Part shown: positions 51,757 through 62,514 of the stretch, one piece after another
Layout of the letters: each line of letters opens with the position of its first letter
Position numbering within the stretch: position 1 is the stretch's first letter
NCBI GenBank assembly: GCA_949358305.1
Contig: OX442314.1
Coordinates: 7,557,060-7,621,059, forward strand
Direction: 5' to 3'
Source of the DNA: Strigamia acuminata
Lineage: Eukaryota; Arthropoda; Chilopoda; Geophilomorpha; Linotaeniidae
DNA: 64,000 bases
Position numbers and translations under genes: made by a program
Notes under the pieces: generated by a model
Told to the model about the DNA's origin: nothing
The model's database searches: none
Seen by the model: only the letters and a program-made list of their open reading frames with translations

Positions 51757-52612
51757 AATGACGTGAAGTTACGAAACTATCCGTAGCAAAACACACCGGA
51801 TGGAGAATGGTACAATTGGAGCACTTGACGGTCTCGTAGCACGATATCGCGTTGCACAACACAAATACGGCGCACTGATCGAAGCACTGTCAAAGCGGAT
51901 ATCAATCGAATTGGGCAACCACTTCTGAAGTGGTCAGATAACCCTAGCCAGCCAACACACAGGGGTTCGTTCGCCTACCTGGAGGCGCGGGAGTACCTGT
52001 TGGCCGCGGTAAGCACTGGCTAGGAATGAGTTTGTGCGGTGGTTCGACTGAACCGGAGGGCACAAACTATTCTAAGGGACCCACAAAAACTTAATACTAT
52101 CTTAAATACTAACAAGCTAATTACGACTACTGAAAAGCAATTTTTTTTTAATTAGTATGATGAGACGTTGCGCCAATCTAGAGATGAAAATGGCGTAGTT
52201 GCGCATTTAAATGCGAAAATCGTCGAAAATCGTCGTTTCTTCGAGAAAAATCGTCGATACAACGACCGTATACGATGTACTAAGTCGGGAATTAGTCCAA
52301 ATCGTCGTTCACGCTGTGTAAAGCGGGTTTCCAACGTCGAATCTCGTTGGAAAACGGCGAAAATCTGAAAATAAATTGAAATTCGTCTCGAAAATTGCGA
52401 AACCCGCAGAAATTCGGACGAAATTAAATGAAAAATCGTAGAGCTGGTCGTGCAGACTACGTGAGAACGTCGGCGTGTCGTCTCGAACGTTCTAGAGACG
52501 AAAATCGTCGCGGAAATCGGCGCAATCTGCAAATAGAAAATTTATCGCAAATTCGCGAATTTCGCGAAAATGGCGATAAAAATTAACGGTTTCGGCGTGC
52601 TGCAAGGATAGC
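51757..52612. other. C2 leader
   Basis: About 850 bp between primer site and gag. No convincing ORF; clearly homologous to the C1 leader. Confidence 0.65.
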
Positions 52613-52630
52613 AACCACCCTCTGCTACCA
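52613..52630 (-). other. C2 primer-binding site, initiator tRNA-Met
   Basis: Minus strand TGGTAGCAGAGGGTGGTT, two bases inside the LTR. It matches 17 of 18 bases of the C1 site, which itself matches the remembered initiator tRNA-Met exactly. Confidence 0.85.
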
Positions 52631-52632
52631 CT

Positions 52633-53115
52633 TGTAGGAGAGGAGTAGGCGCAGAGTGGTCAATTAGACCGTGTGGAAGCGTGAAACACGCACGAAAAAC
52701 AAAGTGCGTGGCCGTGATGGCGGGCGCACGTGAATACCGCTAATGGCAGGTCAAATACAAGCTGCCGCACGTGGAAAACGTGCTTATTTGCAGCAAAAGA
52801 CTACTACACAATGTAAAAATAATAAATGTTTACTTTAAAATAATACAACTTACAAATTGAGACCATTTTGGTGTGGAAAACATGGTTATGCTTGCACAGC
52901 CTGCAAGCAGCCATCTTGGACTAAGGAAAATATACAATGACACCATCTGGTGTTAGGAATTATCAACTTGATACAATTGAGCTGTGGGCAGCATTATACC
53001 CAATGATAAATAATTATATAAAGACAAAATAAATACAAAAAGCTGCTCAGTGCAGATAAACACTAGGAAATATCCGTAATGAGTACGGAAGACTATTTGG
53101 CATTGGAAAACAACA
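52633..53115 (-). repeat. C2 5' LTR (483 bp)
   Basis: Direct repeat of 46261-46743 with about four differences, one in the terminal TGTAG(C/G)AG. Confidence 0.95.
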
Positions 53116-53944
53116 GCTCACACTGCTGACCCGGAAAGGCGTACAGTTCGCATTGACACCCGCCCATTACGCCGCCATTGAACACGTACGAACCGAGCTT
53201 CTCCGCTGTATTCCGCTGGCGCACTTTCGAAACGACTGCGAGACGATCCTTAGCGTCGACGCATCTTACGATGGCCTCGGCGCATGTTTGCAGCAGATCC
53301 ACGGCGGCAATGTTGTTACGATCGCATTCGCGAGTCGGTCGATTCCGAAATCGTACGAGTCGGCGCACTCAAACGAACTGGAATGTTTAGCGGTGCACTG
53401 GGCTGTGACGGAGAAGTTCCGCTTCTACCTCTCCCCACTCGTCGGGTTCACCGTGATCACGGATAATTGGGCCGTCGCCCATCTCACCACGAAAAAAGAC
53501 ATTAATCGGAAGTACGCTTGTTGGATTCTCGACTTACAAGAATTCTCGTTTACCGTCAAACATAAAGAAGGTACTAAGAACACGATTCCCGACGCGCTCT
53601 CTCGTATTACCGAGAACTTCGACGAGGCATGCGCAACACGGACGGTGCTCGCTGTCGTGGTCGCCCGCGATCATCGCCTCATCTCCGAACAGCAAAACGA
53701 CGCGTTCTGCAGCGAAGCCAGGGCCGACGTTTCTACTTTTACCGAGTTCGGGGGAGTTCTGTGTAGACGTTTTGGCGACGAGGGAAAATCGCACTGGAAA
53801 GTCGTGGTTCCGGCAAAGCTTTCCGAGAAATTAATTACAGCCGCGCACGTCGAGGGATCCACTCTGACGCAAGGAAGACGTTATCTCGCCTTCAACGAAA
53901 ACACTGGTGGCCTCGTATGGCACTTCAAACCGAGGAAGTGGTGA
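53116..53944 (+). pseudogene. G3 RNase H and start of integrase
   Basis: Continues the RT frame past C2. Contains SVDASYDGLGACLQQ, NELECLAVHWAV, VITDNWAV and NTIPDALSRI (RNase H), then the linker toward integrase. Near 53925 the frame changes: the expected zinc-binding Cys residues (TCRH...TC) are read in another frame with a stop. The integrase zinc finger is therefore broken. Confidence 0.88.
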
Positions 53945-53949
53945 AAACG

Positions 53950-54306
53950 TGCCGCCATTGACTGACGCATAATCGGCTTACCTGCAAGCCCCCCGGTTTA
54001 CTCGCTCCTCGCCAAGTTCCTTCCAAACCATTCCAAGTTATCGCGATGGATCACGCCGGACCGTACCGCCCACACGCGCGGTTCACACACATTTTGGTAT
54101 TCGTCGACCTCGCCACTCGTTTTGTCGTCGCAACTCCAGTTAAGGACACGAAGGCCTCGACAACAATCGCTGCGTTGAGAAGAGAAGTCGTCAAGCGTTT
54201 TGGCCCGCCCCGCGAAATTATTTCCGATGCATTTTCGAGTTTCGTTTCTACCGAAATGGCCGGATTCTGCAGCGAGTTCCACATCAATTTGGTGACTTCC
54301 CCGCCG
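53950..54306 (+). pseudogene. G3 integrase core, first part
   Basis: Holds the first two catalytic Asp regions (AMDHAGPY and IISDAFSSF) and runs to SPP at 54306, where the 742-bp TIR element is inserted. Confidence 0.85.
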
Positions 54307-55048
54307 GGACTCTATAATATGCGCGATATTCTTATCAGCGACGTCGCGGTTATGAATATCACGTCCATTCATAAACGCGAATTCGCGGATAAGAATAGTT
54401 GTGGTATTCACAACCGCGACACTATGAGATCAACTAATTCAAAACCGCAACGTCGCGGGTGTGAATAGCACGTCCATTCATAACCGCGAATTCGCGGATA
54501 AGAATAGTAATAGTATTCTCAACTGCGACAGCAGTTGTAAATATTGGGTTTTTTTTATTAATTTTTTTGGATGCTTTTTAATGAATATTTAAACAGCTTA
54601 AACAAGCATAAAAAGCACTTTTAGATGTCCAAAAGCCTTCCAGTTTGTTTTAATCTCGTCTATAATATTAATATGTGAAAAATCGGTTTAAAATATAATC
54701 TAGTTAATATTTAAAAAAAAAACAATAATAATCCCATCTTCTAACTAGTCCAAAGAAGCCTAAGGAACATCGTCAAAAAAGTATTAATAAAGTCTAAATA
54801 AATCACATGTGTACTTTTAAATAGCTGCAGGTATACGCTGACGTTACGCGGAACGTTACGCCGATGTGTCATAACACACTACAGCCACAGTTGTCGCGGT
54901 TATGAATACTTATGCAAGTCGAGGAATGTCGCGGTTACGAATATAAAGTCATTCGTAACCGCGATGTCGCGGACATAAACAGCGGTGGTATTCTAAACCG
55001 CGAATCATGGATTCGCGGTTTTGAATATCGCGCGCATTATGGATCACC
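54307..55048. mobile_element. 742-bp TIR element with 9-bp target duplication (MULE-like?)
   Basis: Flanked by TCCCCGCCG at 54298-54306 and 55049-55057. When one copy and the element are ignored, the G3 integrase frame continues correctly (S-P-P-Y-H-H-Q-A-N-G-L-A-E-R). The ends are imperfect inverted repeats sharing ATAAT(a/g)(t/c)GCGCGATATTC. Inside, a 13-14-base motif cgcggtt(a/t)tgaat occurs many times in both orientations, concentrated near the ends. The middle is AT-rich with no ORF. A 9-bp duplication is typical of Mutator-like elements, but no transposase is present to confirm it. Confidence 0.8.
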
Positions 55049-55708
55049 TCCCCGCCGTACCATCACCAGGCCAACGGATTGGCGGAACGGACCATCCAGT
55101 CGATTATCCAGGGCCTCCGCAAGTTCGACTCTAACGAGAGTAAATGGGTACCGCATCTTGAATCCGTGGTATGGGGTTTAAACACCAACCGGCAATCATC
55201 GACGGAGTTTACGCCTTTCGAACTCGTGCACGCGTTCTGTCCTCCTAGCGAGTCCGACGTTGCCGACATTTTCGAGGACCACGAATCCGACCCACTGTTG
55301 CAACTCCTTGAGCGACGCGATGCCGCCCGCGCAAACCTCCAGGCATCTCAAGTTCGTCAGAAATCGCGTTTTGACGAAAATCGCAGGGAGAACGCATTCA
55401 GCGTAATGTACTCGAAAGGAAAGCGCGGATCGAAGTTCGACAACTTATACTCCGGCCCGTACATCGTCAGCGAGCGACTTGGAGACAATACGGTTACCCT
55501 GGACGACGGAAACCGTACCTGGACGGCTCACTGCTCACAATTGAAGCCGTTTTTCCCGCAATCAAGGGACGATTGCCCTTCGTTGGGGGGGCGTGTGACT
55601 CCCGGACGGCGGACCCCAACCCCCGTCCAGTGTCCACTCCTTTACCGTAAGGGGGCGCCCTACGCTTATTTGGGGTTTGCGGATTGGCTCCCGCAAATCT
55701 TATTGTAA
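55049..55708 (+). pseudogene. G3 integrase, last part
   Basis: Begins with the motif containing the third catalytic residue (QANGLAERTIQSI), followed by the C-terminal SH3-like part (SNLYSGPYIVSERLGDNTV region). The stop at 55706-55708 lies inside the 3' LTR, so pol overlaps the LTR by about 115 bases. Confidence 0.88.
55581..55593 (+). other. G3 polypurine tract
   Basis: CGTTGGGGGGGCG directly precedes the 3' LTR. Confidence 0.7.
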
Positions 55709-55783
55709 ACGCCATTTTGAATTTTGGAATAAAGTTTAGTCTTTCAACAACTTTAAACCTTGTTGCATCGCAATTGACTCACA
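55594..55783 (+). repeat. G3 3' LTR (190 bp)
   Basis: TGTGACTCCC...GACTCACA. The next bases (tatgc) do not match those before the 5' LTR (aagaa). Confidence 0.93.
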
Positions 55784-56280
55784 TATGCAAACCCCCCATT
55801 GAAGTGAATCTTCAGACTACCGTGGATAAGACCATACCAGTCACAACTTTACTGGATTAGTTGGATGGATGATCAACAATGAAGCTGGGAATCGAAATCC
55901 AATTTGGAGGGCAAGAAAAAAATTACATTAACCAGTGTTAAATTCAAATAAAGAAAATACAACAAAATTTACCAATTTTTTTATTATTACTTGTACAAAT
56001 TCCATCCTCATTTAGAAATCAATTTGTTTCTTACTGTGTAAAACCCCTGCTATTCCCACCACATTTCATTTCATGTTTATCTGTCAACTGTTAGTGAGGA
56101 ATATTCGGATATTCTAAATCCCTATTTTATCATTTTGTTTTTTACAACTGACCAAATTCGGTGTAGTTGACCTTAAAATAACCTTAACATTGTTGTTACC
56201 AGTAAAAAAATGATCCACTAGCCTCAGCAGAATGAGTTTTTTTATTCATTATAGAGTGTTCAGACTACGCACTCGTATTA
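55784..56280. other. No feature seen
   Basis: AT-rich locus DNA between the G3 LTR and the minisatellite. It does not continue the G4 gag frame in any minus-strand frame I checked near the junction. No ORF. Confidence 0.5.
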
Positions 56281-56540
56281 TGCTAATAAAACACTTATGT
56301 AGTTAATAAAACACATATGTTGCTAATAAAACACTTATGTAGTTAATAAAACACATATGTTGCTAATAAAACACTTATGTAGTTAATAAAACACATATGT
56401 TGCTAATAAAACACTTATGTAGTTAATAAAACACTTATTTAGCTAATAAAACACTTATGTTGCTAATAAAACACTTATGTAGATAATGAAACACTTATGT
56501 GGCTATTAAAACACTTATGTAGTTAATGAAACACTTATGT
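56281..56540. repeat. Minisatellite, 13 x 20 bp
   Basis: Units of the form (tg/ag)(c/t)taataaaacacttatgt, exactly 20 bp each. Several early units alternate between a 'tgct...cttatgt' type and an 'agtt...catatgt' type, a 40-bp higher-order pattern; later units diverge. Confidence 0.95.
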
Positions 56541-56964
56541 AATGACCGCTTAATGGCCGCTTCTTGAATCGCTCTACATTCACATTTGAATCCATATTTA
56601 CAATCAAGACAGAAGATCACATTACATTATTCTTAAAGTCATCAAATTTGTTGCAATTCTGACGTGAAAACTCGATGAGAATAGAGAGTTTATTTTGAAG
56701 TGCAAAAGGTAGGAATATTTACTACACATTCAATTTCTAAACAAGTACTTGTTGCAAGTTATGAACAGTAATACCCAGAAGAGGTGTGAGTAACAACAAT
56801 ATTTCACTGCATTGTGATCAAATGCTTTGTGCAAAACTTAGTGCAACAATTTAATTTTGTAGCATTGTAAACTAGCCTTTAAATTAGCAGCTGTAAACGA
56901 TTAACAATACACATAAATTTAAATCTAAAATGTGAAAAAGATTTAAAATAATCTTGCACATATT
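56541..56964. other. Probable 3' UTR or flank of the channel gene
   Basis: AT-rich, no ORF. It lies downstream of the DEG/ENaC stop codon on the minus strand. Confidence 0.4.
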
Positions 56965-57364
56965 TTATTTCTTTTTTTGGAACCACATTGAAAAGCTCTT
57001 ATTCTGATACCAAGTATAAGTGTTTAAAATGCAAATGTAAAAAGACAGCAAAGACATTCCTAAACCTAATCCTATGATGCTACCGACATCGCTTAACAAT
57101 TGAGATATCGGATATGCCTCTTGCTCTTCTATACTCTCTAAGAAAGTGTCAGAGAATTCAATAATCATTAATGTGAAAGAAAAAGTTATTACTTTAAATT
57201 CATTGCCATGCAAAACAATTTTGTGAAAAGTATTTTCGCAAGGCAATCTACATTTGCACTGTTTTTGATTTGAGTCAAAATTCTTTAAATACATTAGATG
57301 AGCGGTAGTAATTTCTGTTGTTGTGTTACACACTGGCAAGTCCGGTCTCCAGAAATAAGGTAAT
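56965..57364 (-). CDS. DEG/ENaC (pickpocket-type) sodium channel, last exon
   Basis: A 3' exon ending in a stop at 56965, preceded by the acceptor tttcag at 57365-57370. It encodes the end of the cysteine-rich extracellular domain (LPVC...CKCRLPC) and then the second membrane segment with the family signature SQLLSDVGSIIGLGLGMSLLSF-like (printed here in part; a G-x-G-L-G-M-S-L-L-S core), followed by a short intracellular tail. Family members form trimeric amiloride-sensitive Na+ channels. The preceding exons should lie to the right, beyond G5, which is inserted in the intron 76 bases upstream. Whether the gene is functional cannot be judged from one exon. It is the only non-transposon protein gene recognised here. 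Confidence 0.75.
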
Positions 57365-57439
57365 CTGAAACATTTACAAACAACTGTAGTATGTGACTTA
57401 ACTGAAACAGTGAGATATTTTTTGAACAACTGGTATACT

Positions 57440-59173
57440 TGTGATGATTACAAATCTGTATTTATCAATGTTCACAATAGATGGCGCTGTTTACCAAACG
57501 CGCGTAATTCAAACTCGATAAAACTAAAAAGTGTGATAAATAATTATTTAGACACGGTGAATAAAATATAACTATTTTATTCGACATAAACTAAGTATTA
57601 ATTACTTGATGATGTTGATTCTGTTGAATCAATATCCACGCTCCTGTCGAAGGGAACCAACTGGACCCTTCCGGACCCCAACTGGGCCCATCTGGACATA
57701 GTCATATATTAGGTCCGGACTAGTGACCCACGAATCCGCCGATTCGTATGCTGATTGGCTGTCGCCAATCTAGTAGTTCTACAGAACTATATAAGCATCA
57801 GTTTTCACCCAGTAATCCCCCTGGCTTGATAACTGTAAATGTCTGTAATTGAATTGTTGTTATCGTTTGATTTCACTTTCTTATCGACACATCAGGCCAC
57901 CTCAGCTCTCCACAATCGGTATTCATTACTATTGTTATTGTTGTTGTAGGGCCTTTTCGGGAAGGCTAACTCCGGTAATAGACATGTTTCACACATGAAA
58001 TGGCCCCGTAACGTTAGCCAGCTGTTCTACGGGACAGTAGGATTTCGTACGGTGGCTTAATATAACGGTCGTATACAGTACGACTTTGCTAAATGAAAGT
58101 AGGTCCCTCAGCTAACTGGCCTCAGTCCGCTGTAGGATGGCTGTTGTAAACAGCCCTCGCAGGTTCCCGTCTTTCTACGATTGGTCCTTCCGCTCGTTAA
58201 AAGTCGGTAAAGGCCTAATGCACAGGTGACACGCCGGGTTGGTAGCCCGTGAGTAATATCTTCAAGATGTTGCGATAAACAACTACCTGGATAATGGTAA
58301 TCCAACGGCAGTGGCCAAGTAATATTTTACCCGGTGCTCGATCAGTGGATCCCGTCATCGTAAGGCATGCTGGCGGATGGAGGAGTCAAATCCTCCCGCG
58401 ATGGTTCTCTCGACCGTCGTGACGGTCCCCGCCCCATTGTACCCTCCGGGTTAGTAACCCGTGAATGATATATAAAATATATCGTGTTAAACAAATTACT
58501 CGGGCATTGGTAATCCTGTATTGGCAATATCTTTTAAACCCGGTAAGTCCATAGAAATGTTTACCTGGTGGTTGGTACCACCGATAGCGAGTTAAAGCAC
58601 ACAATTAAATACTCGGCGCCTGATCACGAGATCTTGTGACGTAAGGCATGCTGGCGGATGGAGTCTCAACAACTCCCGCGACGTTCTCTCAATTGTCGTG
58701 ACGGTCCCCGCCCAATTAATATTTATACAACAATTCATTTGTTGTATTCCACTAATTACTTTACTTTTATTCATTTGGAACATGGACTATTCTGCTGAAT
58801 ATTCCTACTTATGCGAAGGACTCTTCGCATTATTAGATACTCGAGCTGCGGACCAAATACGTCTCCGTAGCGATATTTGTGACGATGCCGCAAGTCAGCC
58901 GTATCCCTCTGGCTTCGCCCGGATCCTCAACCAGTTGATGCCGCCCGTTTACACGCGTCAAGAACCCATCTTTGTTATTGTTAATATTTAGTAATAAATA
59001 TGTTATGTCACACTAAAACTGTAAGTTATTTCTATTCGATCACGTGCCATGTTTGTAAAGACTTCCGTAGCTTATCTCGGTTAGGTTGTTGCTAAACTTA
59101 GCAACGTCTTGTATAAACCGAATTATCTATCTCAAAAGGACTAATAAATTAGCCCAAAAGTAGAATCGTCACA
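57440..59173 (+). repeat. G5 5' LTR (~1734 bp)
   Basis: The end is fixed by the primer site: ATCGTCACA at 59165-59173. The start is inferred at TGTGATGATTACAAATC because, as in the G1 LTR, an 'atagatggcgctg' block lies close inside, and because TGTGATGAT mirrors the 3' end. The length is close to the 1699 bp of G1. It contains a 97-codon plus-strand ORF (58698-58991) with no recognised family. Confidence 0.65.
58231..58716 (+). repeat. Diverged internal duplication in the G5 LTR
   Basis: Two copies share 'gggtt(g/a)gta(g/a)cccgtga', 'tggtaatcc', 'taaggcatgctggcggatgg' and 'gtcgtgacggtccccgccc'. Starts are near 58236 and 58448, ends near 58436 and 58715. Confidence 0.75.
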
Positions 59174-59175
59174 AG

Positions 59176-59193
59176 TGGAGGTTCTACCGAGAT
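59176..59193 (+). other. G5 primer-binding site, tRNA-Gln type
   Basis: TGGAGGTTCTACCGAGAT, two bases after the LTR end. The 18 bases are identical to the G1 site. Confidence 0.75.
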
Positions 59194-60276
59194 AGGCTGC
59201 CAAATTTTAAATAAAATTTGAAGTTTTGTATGTCTGTGGTGAGTTCGAGTAGTGTAACGTTTATGGTGATTTTTGTGTGTAAAAAATAAATTTCGCTTGA
59301 GATTTATAAGTGTCTAATATATTTTATTTTTCATCTTAAGGCTTGTTGTAAAGATAATAAGTGTCACTCACTTTATTCTGTTTTCTCCGCAGTGGAAAAT
59401 AATAATTTCTACCGCGTGGTCAGGCCTAAAGGCCTAACCTCGAGAACGGAAAAATCTTGCCCGAGCTTGTTAAGGTTGGTCCCGCCCGGGTAGCGTCATT
59501 TTGTCGTCGACAATGTGACAAAACCACGCGGTTGGGCCTAATTTTGAAAAAGTTCGACTTTGACGGAATTCTTAAAGAATTCTATCAATTTAACAGTTGC
59601 CTTATTTTTTAGAATGTCTAAATAAGTAATTTTGCTTGAGACTTCAAGTTAAACCTAAATTTATTTGTCTAAATAAATAGAAAGAAAAATTAACATTTTT
59701 CCGAGAATTAAAATTTATATTTTATTTCAAAATGGTTTACCTTATTTTACAAATGTAGTCTACATTAAAATGTTGGATTAAAATCATGATTTCAAGACCT
59801 TGGAATCGAATTTTACGAATGGAATACCATTCGGATTTTGGCGAAGAAATTCTCACTGTCGTGTTGCCTAGCAACCAAGTTGTGCAGAGAAGCGTCGATT
59901 CAAACGATTCGACGTGCTTTATCAAAATTGCGGGTTTTAATACTTTAAAATTCTCATAGAATGGTCATTTTTATTAAATAAATTTGGCAATGTTTAGAAT
60001 ACTTTAAAAAGTATCCATATTGTTTTGCGACTACGTCATAACCCTGAAATCTGACCAGATTAAGGTTCCACAAACTTAGTGATTTCCACCAATCTCGGAT
60101 GAGATTGGACTCTCGCGAGACTAGCGTTGAGGCTTGACCAATCATAGAGGTGTCTTGAAGTACCCATACTTCCTTTCGAATAGTGTGACCACTGCTTCGT
60201 TTGCGACCCTCCTGAACGTTTGCAACTTCATCGTTATCTCTCAGACTTAGGGAATTTTCTTAGTTTAAGTTTAGTT
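59194..60276 (+). other. G5 leader
   Basis: About 1.1 kb upstream of gag. Minus-strand short ORFs here show no family features. The hairpin row of the G1 leader is not obvious in this element. Confidence 0.5.
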
Positions 60277-62514
60277 ATGACTAGTAACCAGCATCACATG
60301 AACACCCGCGGTAAGGAAAGAACTTGTTTGACCGGTGGAATGAATCTATCCGGGTTTGTACCTGTTACTAATGGAATGGAAGAAGTGGGAAACCACGCGG
60401 TCCACAATGGCGTTTCAAATGAAACAGCCGGACCATCTGGTGAAAATAGGATTCCACGTGAACCTACTCCGCCTGGAGAAGAGGAATGTATTCCTGAAGG
60501 TTCTCATTTAGGCTGAGGCGGTCTACTATTTTGTCAGGATCATGGTTTGAACCCAAACCAATTTAGATCTTTGACCGAAGTATTAGATTTTGTGCACGCG
60601 CGTCGTGCTACGTCGGAGCAACCTAATTCCCCAGCCAGCCAAAGATTAAATAATTTTAGTCCCACTCCTTCGACGCCTATTTCTAGATATAGAAATAAAA
60701 CTACACAACCTACACGCCAAAATCAAGCGAATTTGACACCAGGAGATTTTAATCGTGCTTTCCAACAACGATTAGGAGCGAATAACTACGCTCGCAACCA
60801 ACAAAGGGGATTTACTAATCCCGGAAACTTTGAGAATACGTTCAACAGAGCGAATATGGGTCCACCTAATATGGCCAACCCCGTTCCAAGCTTCCCCAAT
60901 GGATCAACTAGCTGTCCGAATCTCGCTGGAAATTTGAATCCAAATTTAAATGCGACAAGAGGTCCAAACAATCGTTTCGACTCAAACTTTAGATTTGCAA
61001 ACAATTCTAATCCAGCACCTAACATGCAAAAGGGTCACTCAGTTCCTCCGAACTCAAATAACCCAATTGATACGAATGATTTAAATAATCCTTCTAATCC
61101 TGAAATGCAAGGAGATTCCAATAATTATTTGAATCAGGGGACTCCAGGTAATTCGAACTACCGTCCGAATTTTGGTGGTCTAGGAAATTCGAACAACCGT
61201 CCGAATTTTAACAATCGGGGTAATTCTAATAATCATTCGAATTATGGGAACCAAGGTAATCCGAACTTTGGTAACCACAGTAAACCAAATCAGGGAGGGT
61301 TGAATAATTTCAACCCTAATAATGGTGGCTCAAGTCAAAATAACTCGAGCCAATCAAACACTGGTGGATCGTCAAATGACCATTCGCGTCCTCCAAGTAG
61401 CTTTGGAATGACGGCTGATGACCTCGCGTCAATTGCCACGACCATGCACACTTTGATGCAAGCAGGAAAAAGTTCCGCCATTGTTCCTCAAACTAACTGT
61501 TTGAAGCCCCCAGATAATCCTGTATTCTCCGGAAAGGCAGATGAAAGCGAACGCTTTCTCACAATTGTAAAAAATGTCGCTTTCTTACGAAACATGTCAC
61601 TCGATGACATGCTTATTAAAGGCGTTGCTGGTTATCTAACCGAGCAAGCGCATGGTTGGTTCCATGAAAGGAGAGGAGATTTCACATCTTGGGATATATT
61701 TGAACAAGCGTTCAAAGAGAGGTTTGTAGCCACTCGACAAGAGCGGACGAACCAACTGACCAAGTTGAGACAACTGGAAACAGAAAGTCTTTACGACTTT
61801 ATGCACAAATATTACCAGTTATGGATATTACAAGACAACCTCGACGCGAAAGGGGCTGGAAGTCTTTTTATCGGGAGTGTAACTCCTGCTAACGATTTAC
61901 TTTTGCATATGCAAGGCCTAGCGGACTTACCTCTAACAGAGATTTATAACGCTGTAACAAAAAGCAAAAGCTTGTACAGTCGTACAGCTAATGGAGTAAA
62001 AGAAATTAATTCCAATCCAGTTGTTTTCCCACCGCGGAAAACTGATAATCGTCCTCAACCGAAGACGAATGCTAAATCACTAACTTTGGATTCACAAGAA
62101 CAACTTAATTTTTGTGATGAAGAGTTACCCGAGGAATGTGAAGCCGTTTATCTAATAAATGGGGTAGTAGATCAGACCAGACGTGGTCAATTAGTCTGCT
62201 ATAACTGTAAACAGCCTGGACATATGCGTCGGGAATGTACAAATCCAAAACCACGTACAAATTTCAACTCTGAAGAGTTACAAAAACGTGGTACTCCGGA
62301 TTCCCCGACTGTGGATCCGACTTCTAAACGGCCTAATAATAGGTGGATAACTCAAGAAGTGTTGGATGCAACACTAGATGCTAAACTTGATGCGAAATTA
62401 AATACTTTTGAAAATAAGTTACAAACTTCGCTGACCAACTCGTTGGCAGAAATGGTCAAAACTTTGATCAAGCCCGAATCGACAGATTCAAGTGCTATTA
62501 GTTCAAAAAACTAG
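60277..62514 (+). CDS. gag: G5 gag, with an in-frame TGA
   Basis: I start it at the ATG at 60277 (MTSNQHHMNTRG). The same frame continues past a TGA at 60514-60516 to the stop at 62512-62514. That both sides belong to gag is suggested by LNPNQFRSLTEVLDF just after the TGA, which lines up with the N-terminal motif of G1 gag. A long Asn/Pro/Gly-rich stretch follows, with repeats around 'NSNNRPNF'. The capsid (FTSWDIFEQAFKERFV) lies near 61680-61730 and the CCHC knuckle CYNCKQPGHMRREC near 62199-62240. The TGA is either a nonsense mutation or a readthrough point. Confidence 0.75.
62505..62511 (+). promoter_or_regulatory. -1 ribosomal frameshift site A AAA AAC (G5 gag/pol)
   Basis: The zero frame reads TCA AAA AAC TAG. 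The -1 frame from here is open without a stop to the end of the window. Confidence 0.88.

Larger units (their letters stand above)
46261..53115 (-). mobile_element. C2: Ty1/copia element with an intact polyprotein, 6.9 kb
   Basis: LTRs 46261-46743 and 52633-53115 (483 bp, about 4 differences), with the target duplication GCTCA (46256-46260 and 53116-53120). One uninterrupted Gag-Pol ORF on the minus strand. It lies in the G3 thumb/RNase H junction, and the G3 frame is continuous across it once C2 and one duplication are ignored. Confidence 0.96.
22222..55783 (+). mobile_element. G3: old gypsy element split by four insertions
   Basis: LTRs 22222-22411 and 55594-55783 (190 bp) differ at about five positions. 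Between them one gag-pol runs in pieces: 22532-23877, 31430-31580, 45098-46260, 53116-54306 and 55049-55708. Interruptions are C1, G2, C2 and a TIR element; each leaves a target duplication, and at each junction the reading frame continues when the insert and one duplication copy are ignored. Independent frameshifts and stops within the pieces show it is dead. The two outer flanks do not share a target duplication. Confidence 0.92.

Noticed and set aside
56281-56540. CRISPR-like array
   Set aside because: The units are contiguous 20-bp repeats without spacers, in an animal genome.
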